A stretch of 64,000 nt of DNA from Lutjanus erythropterus (GCA_020091685.1 CM034595.1:8517132-8581131), one strand, 5' to 3'. Counted from the first letter of the stretch, positions 48,481 through 60,650 are shown. Translations and numbers: made by a program. The notes: generated by a model not told the origin, from the sequence alone.

Positions 48481-49558
48481 TATATCGAATATAAGAAAAT
48501 CTAGCTTTATTATTTTCAGCGGCAAAAACATATTCTAAAAATGTATCCAAAATTACAATTGAGTCTGTTGAAATTTCTCAAGTTTCCAGTACAACAAACT
48601 GACTGGGTTAATAAAAAAATCCATAAATCTCTTGGTATAATAATGAGGATTAGTCATCTTCTTACCATAAACTGTCTTCTAACTCTCTATTATAGTTTGA
48701 TTTATCCCTTTCTTTCATGTTGTAATATAGTTTGGGCGAGTACTTTTCCAACTACTCTCTACAAAATTTTGGTCCTCCTCATCTGCCCTGTTATTTCAGA
48801 GACTTCAGATTCTCACCATTTATGATATTAATATTTTTCAAATATGTGTTTTTATTTACAAAACACTTTTAATTGAACGGAATATTCCTGAGCAGCTCAC
48901 AACTTATTTTACAACAAATTCACAGTTGCATTCATACTTAACTCGTAAATCATCCGCTCTTCATCTTCCTAAATTCCTTACTTGTAGAGGTCAATTTTCA
49001 ATAAGATTTAGGGGAACTAAACTATGGAATGATTTTTTCCACCTGGCAAAAACCTGTATCTCTATAAACTGTTACAAAAGATGCCTGAAAAAACATTTAA
49101 CTGCTGTTTTGTAATGGGTTTTCCTCATGGATTACTGTCCATACTTAAATTTGTTTTATTCATTGTGAAGCATTTTTATTATTGCTCAAGGGTCGACATA
49201 GTATAGACTATTTTTCCGTCACATACACATCAAACACATTAACATCGTCAGACATATCACATACTCACATTTTTTGCTCTTAAATTGATTTTAAAATTGC
49301 TGTTTTTTGTTGTTGTAATCAAACATATTTTGTCACTAGTAGTTTGTTATCACTTGTATTATTTTATGTACTCTTCTGTATTTTTCAGTATTTTGAGTTC
49401 TTAACAACTTTGTGAAACTTTTATTAGGTGGAGGCTTCAAATAAGCACTTTGGGTTTTTTTGCCTCTCCCTGCACTGTATTTCATTATTCTTTTTTTCCC
49501 TTGTTTTTTTATGTGTGTTTTAATTGTGCCAAATAAAAATAAAATAAAATAAAATAAA
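48481..49558 (+). mobile_element. 5'-truncated LINE (non-LTR retrotransposon) inside hAT copy C
   Basis: The C-terminal part of a reverse transcriptase ORF is seen in two frames. The first, 48541-48780, has LLTLYYSLIYPFLSCCNIVW. The second, 48837-49113, has LHSYLTRKSSALHLPK and FSIRFRGTKLWND. These are typical late motifs of jockey/CR1-type LINE ORF2. A frameshift between them shows decay. A 3' UTR follows, ending in an AATAAAAT run (49530-49557), as in LINE tails. The clade is not certain, and the endonuclease and catalytic RT core are missing. Confidence 0.7.
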
Positions 49559-50154
49559 CTAAACAAGAGGTGCAAATTAGTGCCATGACTATTGATTATT
49601 ATTGAAGGAATACATTTTTAATTGGTTAAATTTTTAATGGCAATTATCAATTAATGATTAATCATTAACATCCTTACTCTAAATGTGTGCTCAAATTGTA
49701 CTCGGTACTCAATTATGATTTTAAAAGTAACTAAGCAGATTGCCTTTATTGCCTTTTGTAATGCATTCTTAAGTATGAGTAAAAGTACACACTTGAAATC
49801 TTTTAAGTTTTAAAGCAAGAAATGTTCAGAAATGGTGTTTACTGCTTATTTGACTCCTGATATGTCTTTTAACACATGGAAAACACCACATGGACAAACA
49901 AAGTTTAAGAACATGACTTTAACTGACTTTCTCTGGTGCTGTAGGTCCTGTCGTGTCATTTCCAGCAGTGCTCCTTTGCATTAGTTATTGATATGCAGTT
50001 GAAGTCAGATGATGTACAAGCCCAATTCTAAGATGTATTCTGAGATGTTGTATAAAATGTAAATTAAAACAATGCAGTGATTTACAGATCAGTACAAAGA
50101 CAAGATATTTAATGTTCAAACTGAAAAACCAATAGAAAACAAACAACACAAAAT

Positions 50155-50589
50155 TCCTCCATACTGTGTAATCCAAGTCTTCTTAAGGCCAAACATGCTG
50201 TTCACTTACACGCACACACTGTCACACTACACACACCTAGTTCAAGCAGTGTGTATATATGAATGTGGCTCCAAGCTAAGGATCTACAGTGAAGATTCAG
50301 GCTAAAAACATGGTGTAAATAACATCTTTCAAGTCAACTTGACTTGTCAGAGCTTTAGGAGACTTGGATTACATCAGAGGAGCAGTATGGAGGCATTTTA
50401 TGAATTTTTTTTTGGTTGTGTTTCCATGAGAAAACCATTCACTTCCATTGTTAGAGAGATTGTGCAACACTGTTTTCCTCTTAAACTCCAGCAGTGTTTT
50501 GTGGACTAAAAAACTAAACCCGACCTTCAGTCGGCACAAGGGCGAGTAAAGAATGACTGAATTTTCATTTGGGTTAACTATAGATTTAA
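50155..50589. mobile_element. Angel-like fold-back MITE (copy 2)
   Basis: It contains the inner left-arm part (CCTCCATACTGTGTAATCC) and a full right arm (GGAGCAGTATGGAGGCATT, CATTCACTTCCATTGTTAG, GACTGAATTTTCATTTGGG) ending next to a TTAA at 50586-50589. The middle shares AAGCTAAGGATCTACAG with copy 1. The outer left arm is absent. Confidence 0.6.
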
Positions 50590-51469
50590 AGTTATTGTTG
50601 CAGCTGGAGTTGTCATCTAATGAATGTGAATCCTTAAATGTTGAGTTGTTATGTAAAACAAGAATGGTGTCCTTGACAAATATTTGATTGGCCGTCAGTG
50701 AGTTGCTGGGTGGTTTCAGGTTGCTTTGTGGCAAAATTTGAACCAGGTGTGGCAGAGCCTGTACGTTTAACCAGAGCCCTCTGTGCAGGACCCCTACTGT
50801 GTGAGTGCAGTGGATCCACTGAAGGGTTTGCGTGTTTTTGATGCAGTCTTAATGTCAGTCTGAACACAGGCTTAGGTGTAATTGATTATAATGATGAAGC
50901 AGAGGTCCAGACAGCAGTCTGTGTCCTTCATCAGTGCCAGAGAAAGATTTCACATCCTTTAAATTCCTTAAGCCCTCGTTTCTGATCATTTCTCTGATGT
51001 AGAATATGTGAGCAGCAAGAACAGTGAAGACCAGGATGAACCAGTGAATGCACACTACAGACACACAACATTCCACAGGGGCCAATTAAATATGATTTCT
51101 GCAATATGTCTGACTGTGGGAATGGCTTACATTTCTCATGTGACACAGACACAATCATCACAGACACAACTGTAGGATATGGACATGATTTAATAATGTA
51201 ATTTAAATGCTTTTCCCACTTTGAATGAATGAAGAGGGACAGGATAAGCAGGGTTCATTGTAGTGCATATTTCAGACTGTGTTTCAGACTGTGTCATGTT
51301 TTATGGGTCTTGTTTTGTGCGTGAATTTGGTCTGAATTCCTTTCCAAAGACAGAATCCCAAAGGCCCGGCTCAGTCAGGATGTGGAGTGGATGCCTGTTG
51401 GGATTTATCCATGAGTTTCAGATGTGCTGTCCAGCAGCCTTCTTGTATAAAATATGAAATGCACCATTG
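50590..51469. other. Intergenic, no gene recognised
   Basis: No feature found. Confidence 0.5.
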
Positions 51470-51632
51470 CTGCATCCTGGGCTTACCTCCATCCAGGACG
51501 TCTGTGATTGGTTGAAAGAAATGCAAACACGGCAGGGTGTTTTTTTCCCCTATAGCAGAATGTGTATGTGCGTAGCCAGACCTTTTTCCAGCACTGAGCG
51601 CTGTGGAGAGAGATCTGGCTATACGAGATTAG
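51470..51632 (-). repeat. Dispersed hairpin repeat (copy 2)
   Basis: It matches 34928-35092 in reverse (GCATCCTGGGCTTACC, GTGATTGGTTGAAAGAAATG, AGCCAGACC then CAGCACTGAGCGCTGT, AGATCTGGCTA). The hairpin arms are still visible but diverged. Confidence 0.55.
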
Positions 51633-54089
51633 TTCAGTGCACTCTTCATGACATACAATATCACTGTACATTATACAATGACATTGCTGCGATGTTGCTA
51701 AAACATCACAGCTTCTCCAAAAAGTGGCAGCAACACTGGAACAACACACCAGCGACGTGTACAATAACATGCAACAGCAACTATCTGGAATGTCACTTGG
51801 AAGATTGCTGCAACTTCATATCACAGAGGTAATGTTGCAACTACATTCCTACAACAACTTTATATTTATAAGGAGCATCCATGAAAGCACAGAGCAAATA
51901 TGGCCGAGCCCATAAACAGCCTGACACAAACCAAGTCAATTAAGTGTGTTGTTCGGTTGCTCCGTCGACATGTGAGACAACAGTGGGACGTGACGGGTGA
52001 GACAACAGAAACAGATCAGCTCACTGATATGGCAGTGATTTGTTGTTTTTGTAAGTCCGACAACTATTAGAGGACGGGGGCTCAGACATTTGCTGCTCCT
52101 TCATGTCAAAAGAGCCAGCTGTGGTGGAGGCAATGGTCTAGCCATGGGTGTGCCAGGGTGTCCTGAGCTACCCAGAGGAGCTGCTGGCACACCAACAATC
52201 AGATGCAGAATGAATGCTTAGTCATAGCATTATTATTATGTTTTGTTTGAAACTTTAGTGTTTCCCAATCATTCATTTTTAGTGGCTGGCTGTCACTACA
52301 TCAGCATCAGCTTCCACATATTGGTTTTCTGTTTTTGTAGCTGTGCACACCTCTCTCAGCCATGCCTAGCCTTGACCTGTAAACCCCTCATGAGATTTGT
52401 ACTCATCGTTTAAGTTAAAATTGTGACAGATCAGAAATCTTGTGAAACATGTTCCCACAGTGACGATGCCTACTTATGCAGTTGTTTTGCAAAAGCTTGT
52501 AAGTACACCTAGTTGGTGCTGATGTCATTCAGATTTATGTTGGTTTCATTCGTTTTAATGGGTGACATCATTGACAACAAGCCGCCTCTACACACAGCTC
52601 TGTGTTGTGGAGAAATTACATGCGGCACACACAGTTTTTCTGATGCACACCCACAGACTTTTCTAGAAAGCATTGCTGGAGAGGGGCGCCATGCTTACCC
52701 TGTTGCCACTGCAACCCGACCCTGGATAAGAAGAACACCACTGCATGTAAACTGCAGGAATACTTCCCCGACCAAGACCTGTCAAACAACAAATTCAGTT
52801 TATCACCTTAGTCATCTCCCTTTTTAGTACACATTGCCAGTCACAAGCTACGTGATCAATAGGTCTATTCAAAATATATTTCATAACCAGATTAGACCAT
52901 TATCTTGCAATGACTGATGTGTTTGAGATTCACAATGGAGTATAACATTGATTACCTCACAACCCAGTCACTCGGGGAAAGCAAAGACATGCTGATGTAA
53001 CTGAGCTATAATCAAATATGTACAAACTTAAATATAAACACAACACTTTTATTTTTTCTCCCATTTTCCATGAGTTGCTTGTACCAAGCACATGGCAGAC
53101 ACCAGGCGCCACTGTGTTCTGGTCCAGCCACTGCTGTCTGTCAGTCTGTTTTTTCTTTTGTTTGCTTTTAACAGTGAATGAAAGTCAAGTCATTAGGAAA
53201 GGGTGTTTAATGTCATCTGACTCATAAAGGGATACTTAGATTTTCTGAAGTGTGGTTGTATGAAGTATTTATCCAGTCAGTGTATTACCAGTTGATGTGG
53301 TCAGATCGGTCCCAGTTGGTAGAAGCAGGCACAGGGGCTCAGTATTGTACTGTTGCCGACTGTGACTGCGAGAAACACATATTTCTGCCACATAAATAAA
53401 GGCCTACATAAAAAATCTGTATCAATTTAAATGTATGCTATATTAAGATTTTTTTTCAAACCTTTACTTTGCCGCCAGACAGCCCTTTATTACTACATTT
53501 TCTTAACTGTAGAACGTCCGTATTCCTTTGCATGAGTCTGAAGTCAGGCTGAAATCAAATTTCACTTTTGTAAAGATTTCAAAGCAGGTGCATGCATTTT
53601 TCTCAGTTGTTCAAACAAACAAGTGTCCTGGTCACCATATGTGAGGAGAACACAGCCTGTGAAACTGTGGCTGTCTGATAGTCATTGAGCAATAAAATGA
53701 AGCGAGAGACACAAACTTACTTTGAAGACAAATCAACGTTAGGCCCGTCCAAGTTATCTTCTGAAAATTAAAGAACGTCCAGCGGCGTTCAGTCAGACGG
53801 CCATCTGTCAGTGTAGAACTGATGCTAAAATACTACTTCTGCTTCTGGCCAGGGGTCCCTGTAGTATGTGGCTAGCCCATTGGCTAGCTGGTTTGTGGTG
53901 CGTTCAGGTGCGGTGGGTTTTATAAATACACTTAAGAAACACTGTAAAAACAGCTATATGGGATTTTCTCTGAAAAAAAAGATAGAATATTTTCAAAATC
54001 TGAGGGGAGATGGTGTCCCCCCTTGAGTTTTACTGAGGAGACAGGGTCCCCCTGTGCCCATGCCTATTTCCACCACTGTCTGTACCACT
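51633..54089. other. Intergenic, no gene recognised
   Basis: Several frames of 60-104 codons without motifs. No mobile element ends are recognised. Confidence 0.45.
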
Positions 54090-54890
54090 TTGATGTTTAG
54101 ATGACTGACACCGAGAGACATCAAAGTGACACACATGAAAGCCATCATGTGACATAGACATGCATCATATTTGTAATGTCTGTGTTGCTTTGATGTCTGT
54201 ATGTGTCACTTCAATTTCTGTGTCATTTTAATGTTAATAACATTACAGTATGACAGATTGGTTTCGCTTCGATATTCTTCTGTAGTCTCTAATGCTTTGA
54301 TGTCTGTGATGTCTGTGCTACTTTTATGTCTGTGTCATTTTAATGTTGGAGCTGACATCAAGGCAATGCAGACATACATAAAAACTAAACACTAAAGTTG
54401 ACCTGTCTGTCTGTCGTTCAGAATGTTTGATGTTTGAGATGCTCATCAAAGCAACACAGACATTACATCAAAGAGAAACACACAGACATCAGACAGATGT
54501 AAATATACATCACAGCAACACAGTCTGTGTCATTTCGATATGATGTCTGTGTTCCTTTGATGTTTGTCTGTGTCGCTTTGGTGTGATGTCTGTCTGACTT
54601 TCATGTCATCACAAAAATCACACATACATCAAAGCAACACAGCCATCACAGACATCAGAGTGACAGACAGACACTGAAGCAACAGACAAACAGATGATGT
54701 CTGTTTGTCTGTCTGTTGATGTCTGCCTCACTTTGATGTCTTGTCTGTGTCTGTATTGCTTTGATGCCAGACAGACAGACATAGGCAGAGACATCACAAA
54801 CGCCAAAGTAACACAGATATCTCCCAAAATCACAGTGACATCACATCAAAGTTTCACAGACAGACATCAAAGTGACAAAGAGGCGGTCCA
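54090..54890. repeat. Cryptic array of GATGTCTG / CAGACATC motifs in both orientations
   Basis: Over 800 bp short units such as CTTTGATGTCTGTGT and their reverse complement ACACAGACATCAAAG alternate in blocks. I count eight GATGTCT and five AGACATC. Spacing is irregular, so it is not a simple tandem repeat. Opposite blocks could pair into long imperfect hairpins. No coding content is supported. Confidence 0.65.
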
Positions 54891-55282
54891 ACATACTGTC
54901 CTCTGTCGAAGTGGACATGCCCTCTCAAAGTGCTCATAATAATAAAACATGATGTCTTAGGTGATTGTACACTAATATTTTGAATGTTAAATTCAATTTC
55001 CCTTTCCTGCTATTTACCAGAAAACATGCAACCTGTTACATAGTGACCTGCAGGGTCCTTCCTCTTCCTTGCAGTTATGCTTTCCATGCTTTTTCTTCTT
55101 TGGTTGTTTTCTCTTTGGTTGCTTTTTTGTTTGTTTTTTTGGCTATGTAGTGAGTGTAGTGAGTGTGTGTGAGTTGCTCACACACATGGAGGTAGGAAGG
55201 TGGCTTGGCTCTTTCTTTGATGGACCGTTTTGGCACTGAAATCGAGTCAGTGAATGTGACTGATCTTACAACAGACTAAAGC
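54891..55282. other. Intergenic, no gene recognised
   Basis: No feature found. Confidence 0.5.
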
Positions 55283-55805
55283 CTAGGTTCTCAAACTGTG
55301 GTATGTGAGGTCCCGCTAGTGGTATGCAAAGTCAGAATCTTTTTTAAAAAAATGAAATAAAATAATTTTAACATAAAAAATTCCATCAAAATACTACAAA
55401 AATTCTAATGAAAATTCATGAAATATCAACTTACTGAAATGTTTCAATATCAGCCTGTAATGCAGTCATGATTATGCACATAGTGTGTGTATACATTAGC
55501 TAAACTGTGGTGGCAAGATAACAAGTACAAGTAATGAAAATGAAAATGAAAATGAAAATGAATGCTTCAAAAACACTGCAATCTTGGCTCCGAATGAGAG
55601 GAGTGCAGCTCCAGAGGAGCAGCCATGTAGAAAATGAAGTGGATGACAGTGAAGCAAGTAGCAGACCTAGTGGCTACTATTTAAACAAATTACATGTTCA
55701 CTAAACCTGATTGCCCCAAATGACGCAAAACACTTGGAGATGGTATTTGGAGACCTCAATATTTTCTGTGGTGGTATGTGGTATAATAAATCTGAAAAAC
55801 CCTGG
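55283..55805. mobile_element. hAT-like MITE with CTAGGTTCTCAAACTG end
   Basis: The left end, CTAGGTTCTCAAACTGTGGT, and the inverse of the right end (CCAGGGTTTTTCAGATTT) form an imperfect inverted repeat. The flanks ACTAAAGC and ATTAAAGG agree at six of eight positions. It contains GAAAAT simple repeats at about 55535-55562. No transposase is present. Confidence 0.5.
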
Positions 55806-55839
55806 ATTAAAGGAAAAGAAAATAATGAACAGACCTTAC

Positions 55840-56990
55840 CTGAAATAGCTAACCTGAAATAACAGGGAAAATGGGTACATCAGTCAGGCAAAATGAGAGT
55901 TGTTCTTGATGGTTACTAAAAATGCCCAGATGAAGGGCAGCTGTGTGGTGGGTGACAGAGTAGACCACATGGCCATCAATGGCACTGGCTTGCACAGACT
56001 TAGGTACAGGTTCTAAATCAATCCCCAGCTGGGCAGCCAAGATGATGTTGAAGTGAAGTGAAGTTGGTGTTGGCTAAGAATCAATGAAGACCTCCATGAT
56101 GTGGATCTGGCCAGCTGAGTTTGACATGGAGCCATGGATGAGCAGGCATTTCAAGGTATGGTTCATCAGCACCTTCTGGATTGCCAGTGAGTCTCTTGTC
56201 GTTTTTGGGCAGGAGGTAACAAAATGGCTGGTCTGGCCACAGTACATGCACCTGTCATTGCCACCTACTGCACTGCCTTTCTGTCAATGAGAGATAAATC
56301 TGCTTCAACTCCATAGGCAACAGAGAGTCATACAAGGAATGGGGTTGAGACGTGCAACGGCGGAGGATTAACAGACTGGGGTCTTTCTCTTCTCCGCTCT
56401 AAGACAGATGTGAAGACTGATCATGGGCATCCAGGGCATCAGGAGGTTCTTGATCTTTCTAAAAGACTTCCACCCTGAAGTAGGTTGGACTTGGTTATCA
56501 AACTTTTTTGAGTTCAACAGTGAAAAGCGTCACTGAGGAGCAGATAGAGGATTGTCTTCCCCACTTGGCCTTTGCCCAATCTTTGTCTCTTCCTTTGAGT
56601 TGGGAGATCTCTCAGATGGATAGAAGGAAGGCTGGAGCCTGAAGAGCAGAGAACATTGACAGGCTCCTAGCTCACTGGAAAATCACTCTGGGAGTTTTCA
56701 CTCACAGTTTTCACATTTGAGCTGCAACATTCGCTCATGGATTGCATCCAAACCCTGCTCACAAAGACCTCCCGCGATGGAAGTGAGTTGAGCCTTGTGG
56801 TGCCAGATAGCCATGACTTGTGCTGTTGGCTCTCACTGCACTGGATCTCAGTTGAATGGGCTCACAGAAAATGGGCAGGAATCAAAAACTGGACAGTCAG
56901 CAGATCAGGCAAATGCAAATAAGGGTAAGCAAAGAGTCTTCAAACCAAGGGGTCAGGAGTCATACATGCAAGGAATGACTGGAAAGCAAG
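55840..56990 (-). pseudogene. Decayed Ty3/gypsy gag and protease piece
   Basis: Minus strand: a CCHC knuckle, CMYCGQTSHFVTSC, lies at about 56255-56214. Downstream come VFIDS (protease-like, followed by a stop), AAQLGIDLEPVP, SAIDGHVVYSVTHHTAALHL and a PVISG end near 55855. This order (knuckle, D.G-like site, AxxxGIPLEP, ALDG.., VTH.T) is typical of another fish gypsy lineage. The region to 56990 is a stop-ridden gag remnant. No RT or LTRs are found, so it is a fragment of a different, older element than the one at 29474-34177. Confidence 0.6.
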
Positions 56991-58080
56991 AAGATTAACA
57001 AGAGGAATTTAACACCTGAGACTGACGTGATACAAACATGATCTTGAGACTAATCCCTCTGTTGATGGTGTTGGATTACAACAATGCCAAGAACAGTCAA
57101 GTTTCATTTTGGCATGTCATCAAGTCATTTGAAGATTTAAGATAAAAGATTCACTGCACACATTTACTGTACTGTCATGAAACACATCAATGCTATTATT
57201 AATATTTATTGTATTTATCTATATCTATAATAATTGGCATTTCATGGGTTGAAAATGTTTCAAAATGCAACCCACTGGTCTAAATTATCCTGAAACTTTC
57301 CCCACTTGGAACTGATCTGTCATTAGATTTATATTTTTTTTAAAATGCATGTCGATGCCCTCTAATCAGAGTTGAGAGGCCCAACTCCACCAGCCTGCAC
57401 ACGAGTAACAGTCTAAAACAGCGCTCATTTTAGGATATATGCTGATCATGACTCATCATTCACCAGAGTTTACACTATTTTTTGCCACTCCAATACTGAG
57501 TATTTTTCAATTTTGGCACTTTTGATGGCTGTAGATACTGCCATACCTGCATTCTTTCCCTTAACCGATGATCCCATGATAAACAGCAGGGCTTTGAGAG
57601 CTGACACAGACAGACTGCACACACACACAGTAAAGAGTGCAGCCTCTTTGAGCTGCTAGCATTAGCTCAGTTAGCTACACGTATACTACACACAAATGTC
57701 TTTCTAGTGACTTTCAAAGTTCCCTGGATGGTTAGCTCTAACTACTAGCTGTTACTGCTAGACAGTGGTGGTTGTCCTGTGCACTGCCACCCTGGCCCCC
57801 TCTTCAACTGCCCAATTTTTGTTAGCATTTTTCAAAATCATGCAGTGGGTGGAGTCAGGCTAAGTCCTGGGGGTGCCGTTACATTTGTCATTTCAACTGT
57901 CAGCACTCATCAATGTTGTTTTACCAAAAACCAAATCTAAAATAGAACCAGCTATTGACTTTAAATAGTACACATAGCTGAAGAGAACTGCAGAGCTGGT
58001 GATAACTCTGTGTGGTTTTGTCATTAAAGATAGTTATTTGATCTATTGTCTGAAATGAAAAAAATCAATTGGTACAGCTT
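56991..58080. other. Intergenic, no gene recognised
   Basis: AT-rich DNA. No feature found. Confidence 0.5.
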
Positions 58081-58224
58081 GAATGGTCTGTTAACATAAA
58101 AGAGGACTGTGCATTATAGTGAAACAATGCTCCAAGATTTCAAACCCCTTCATGAACATGAGAAACCCAAATTCTGCCTCCTCTCTGACAAAGCATGCAT
58201 TGTTCCTTTAACTGCTCCTGCAGC

Positions 58225-59165
58225 AACAGTCACATGTAAGGCCAAGAGACGTGGGTTAAGATTGTCTGGCCACCTTCTGACACTCTTTGATATTCAAATG
58301 ATACACGGTGCTGCACAAACAGGACCCGCGACTCGGGGACCGAGGAGAAATCGGGAGGAATTTCTGTCACATGAACAGAGGGGCCCTGACATTTTACTGG
58401 AAGCGGCAGGGAACAATGCGAGCACATTGGTTCCAATGTCACGGTAGCTGTGACGATGAGTGGAATGTGTGTGAAGTTTGGGACTGGCCCTGCCCTTTTA
58501 GATGTGGCGTGGTGGTGCCACCTTTGATGACACAGCCTGGTACATCTCCTGACTCTGAGCCTCTGAGTCACAGGTACGTCCCTGCAGCTATAATGAAGTC
58601 CAACGCTGCTCCGGAGTTTGTGATTAGCCACAAAGAATTCCAGATAAGCTTGCTTTGAATTTCAGTGCTCTGATTGGAGATAATAACTAAATCCTCCTTT
58701 AGCAAGAGGATATCGACAGCACACTATCACGTTATATACCTTCCTGAGAATCCGGGACAATGGCAGGATAAATTAAAAAAAAAACACTCTTGGCTAAGAG
58801 AGATCGACTTCCTTGACCAGAAAAGACCTCTTTTCAGCATCGCCCTCCCCTTTCCTCATCAGCTCAAATACAGCGCGGCTCAAATTGAAGACGACATGAA
58901 TGATTACATTCATCATATCCCACAATGACCATTCATGCTCGTCCTGTGACGTGATCCGCTCAGATCGCTGCGTGCCAGCAAGCGACGTGAGACTACTCCC
59001 CATCCGATCCCTGCCAACCAGAGCTCAGGCTGGCACCCCCCTCATCTCCCCTCCTCAAACCCCTCCTCCCCCCTCCCCCTCTCCGGTGGCCTACGTGCAG
59101 ACTGGCAGCACCTCAGCTCCAGCCTCTTTCTCCTCTCTATTAGATTCTGCGGCCCCCTCCCCTCA
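58225..59165. promoter_or_regulatory. Repeat-poor, CpG-richer block; candidate regulatory element
   Basis: CpG is more frequent here than in the flanks (for example CCCGCGACTCGGGGACCGAGG, CGCTGCGTGCCAGCAAGCGACG), no repeat family is recognised, and there are AT-rich homeobox-like spots (CAAATGATA, CTTTGAA, GATAATAAC). Several overlapping frames are open (58308-58658 plus, 58631-58230 minus), but none shows a domain or splice structure. A conserved non-coding element or CpG island is more likely than a gene. The C-rich tract at 59025-59090 is notable. Confidence 0.3.
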
Positions 59166-59837
59166 CTGTGTGAGTTAACATCACCCCATATTACCCGTTT
59201 TTCACCGTCACACTGTTCAATTGCATTACAAATTCACACACAAACCAGTGTTGGGAGTAGGCGCACACACACACATTGTTAGAGAGCTCCAACCACATTA
59301 ATGGTAATTGTATGCAGGCTGCGTCACTGGCAGCAGAATAGTCTGCAGGCTTTTTTAGAGTGCCCATTCAAATGTGTTTGAAAACAGTGCAGCTTGCCCT
59401 GAGGATTCAGCTCACCTCTTTTCCTTTAGATGTGTTTTCTTTTAAAATCCACCTGAATTTCCTTTTCAGCTTGGCAGTTATATTCAAAATTACACTGAAT
59501 TAGAATTTTTACTTTATGATTTAATTACAAGCCATAAGCTGCACAATGCTGTTTGTTCAGTTGTTATAGTGTTAAGGCTTTTAACCTTACTATAGTTCCA
59601 ATTTTTATGTTTTTCTTTATTTTTGTTTCTTATATTGCTATTTTGTTGTTCATCTGGCACCAGTAATTATGTAATAATAAAATACTTCACACTGTTATTA
59701 TTATTAACAATAGTCAATAATAGCAGTCAATCAATCAATCAATCAATAAACCAATCACTAAATAAATACAAATATTAATAATAATTGCTATTATAGCAGC
59801 ACCAGGCTTTTCATGTTATCCCATCAAAAAAACCTCC
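59166..59837. other. Intergenic, no gene recognised
   Basis: A (CAAT)n tract lies at about 59728-59750. Otherwise AT-rich. Confidence 0.5.
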
Positions 59838-60338
59838 TTGAAAAGACAGTTCACCCAAAAATGAAAATTCAGTCATTATCTACTCACCCTCATGCTGATC
59901 GAAGGTCAGGTTTAGTTCTTTTAGTCCACAAGACACTGCTGGAGTTTCACAGGAAAACATCACTGCAGAATCTTACAAACAATGGAAGCGAATGGTGACC
60001 AGAAAAAACATAATATGCCTCCATACTGCTCATCTGGTGTAATCCAAGTCTCCTAAAGCCCCAACATGCCAAGTTGTCTTGAAAGACGTCATTTACACCA
60101 TGTTTTTAGCCGTACATCCTTATCTTCGGGTTCACGTGCGCGTGCACGGTCTGATCTGGGTGTGTGTGGAGGTTTGCGAACGGCATGTTGGGACTTTAGG
60201 AGACTTCACCATTCACTCCCATTGTTTGGGACATTGTGTAACACTGTTTTCCTGTGAAACTCCAGCAGTGTTTGGTGGACTAAAAAACTAAACCAGACCT
60301 TCAATTGGCATGAGGGTGAGTAGATAATGACTGAATTT
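59838..60338. mobile_element. Angel-like fold-back MITE (copy 3, both arms)
   Basis: The left arm (about 59844-60075) reads ACAGTTCACCCAAAAATG, CTCACCCTCATGCTGATC, GGAGTTTCACAGGAAAAC and AATCCAAGTCTCCTAAAG. The right arm (about 60185-60338) is its inverse: TTTAGGAGACTT, TTTTCCTGTGAAACTCC, GGCATGAGGGTGAGTAGA and ATGACTGAATTT. The roughly 110-bp centre is unique. Long perfect stretches mean the DNA could form a large hairpin. Confidence 0.7.
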
Positions 60339-60344
60339 GACATG

Positions 60345-60650
60345 GCCACCATCTTAACAAACTTAATCCAGCATTCAGTTATCGGCTCTATCATCTCTCC
60401 AGTGTAGTGCACAACACAGCTGCCATTGCTATTTTCCGACCAACACAATTGTCATTATCATGCCCAGTGCTCACCTTGTGTAGGTAGCAAATGAAGTGGT
60501 GCCAATCTGTACGCCCATGGTCGTGTTGGTCTTAAAATGAGGTGTGGTCAGTAAAGATGCACCATCTTTTCCTTCCAGATACTGATATGATACCTCAACT
60601 TAATGTACTGGCTGGTACCCAGTACTGATCAGATATGATATGATACCATC
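60345..60650. other. Partial hAT-like repeat next to the LINE tail
   Basis: GATGCACCATC, then AGATACTGATATGATACC near 60555-60595, resembles the TAGGGATGCACCGATACC family seen at 37710. Only one end is visible. Confidence 0.3.

Larger units (their letters stand above)
48082..49805. mobile_element. Tol2-like hAT element (copy C), split by a LINE, right end lost
   Basis: It starts CTGTGGTGGAAAGACTACTG and then follows copy A closely (ATTACTCAATTACAAGC, AGTACTGGTGTTAG, TCTCCACCAGACAAAACAATG). It resumes after the LINE with GAGGTGCAAATTAGTG and ends in AAAAGTACACACTTGAAATC. The CCACCC right end present in copy A is not found, so the right limit is approximate. Confidence 0.65.

Noticed and set aside
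58230-58658. Overlapping long frames on both strands
   Set aside because: Several frames are open simultaneously in a GC-rich block, which argues against any one being coding.
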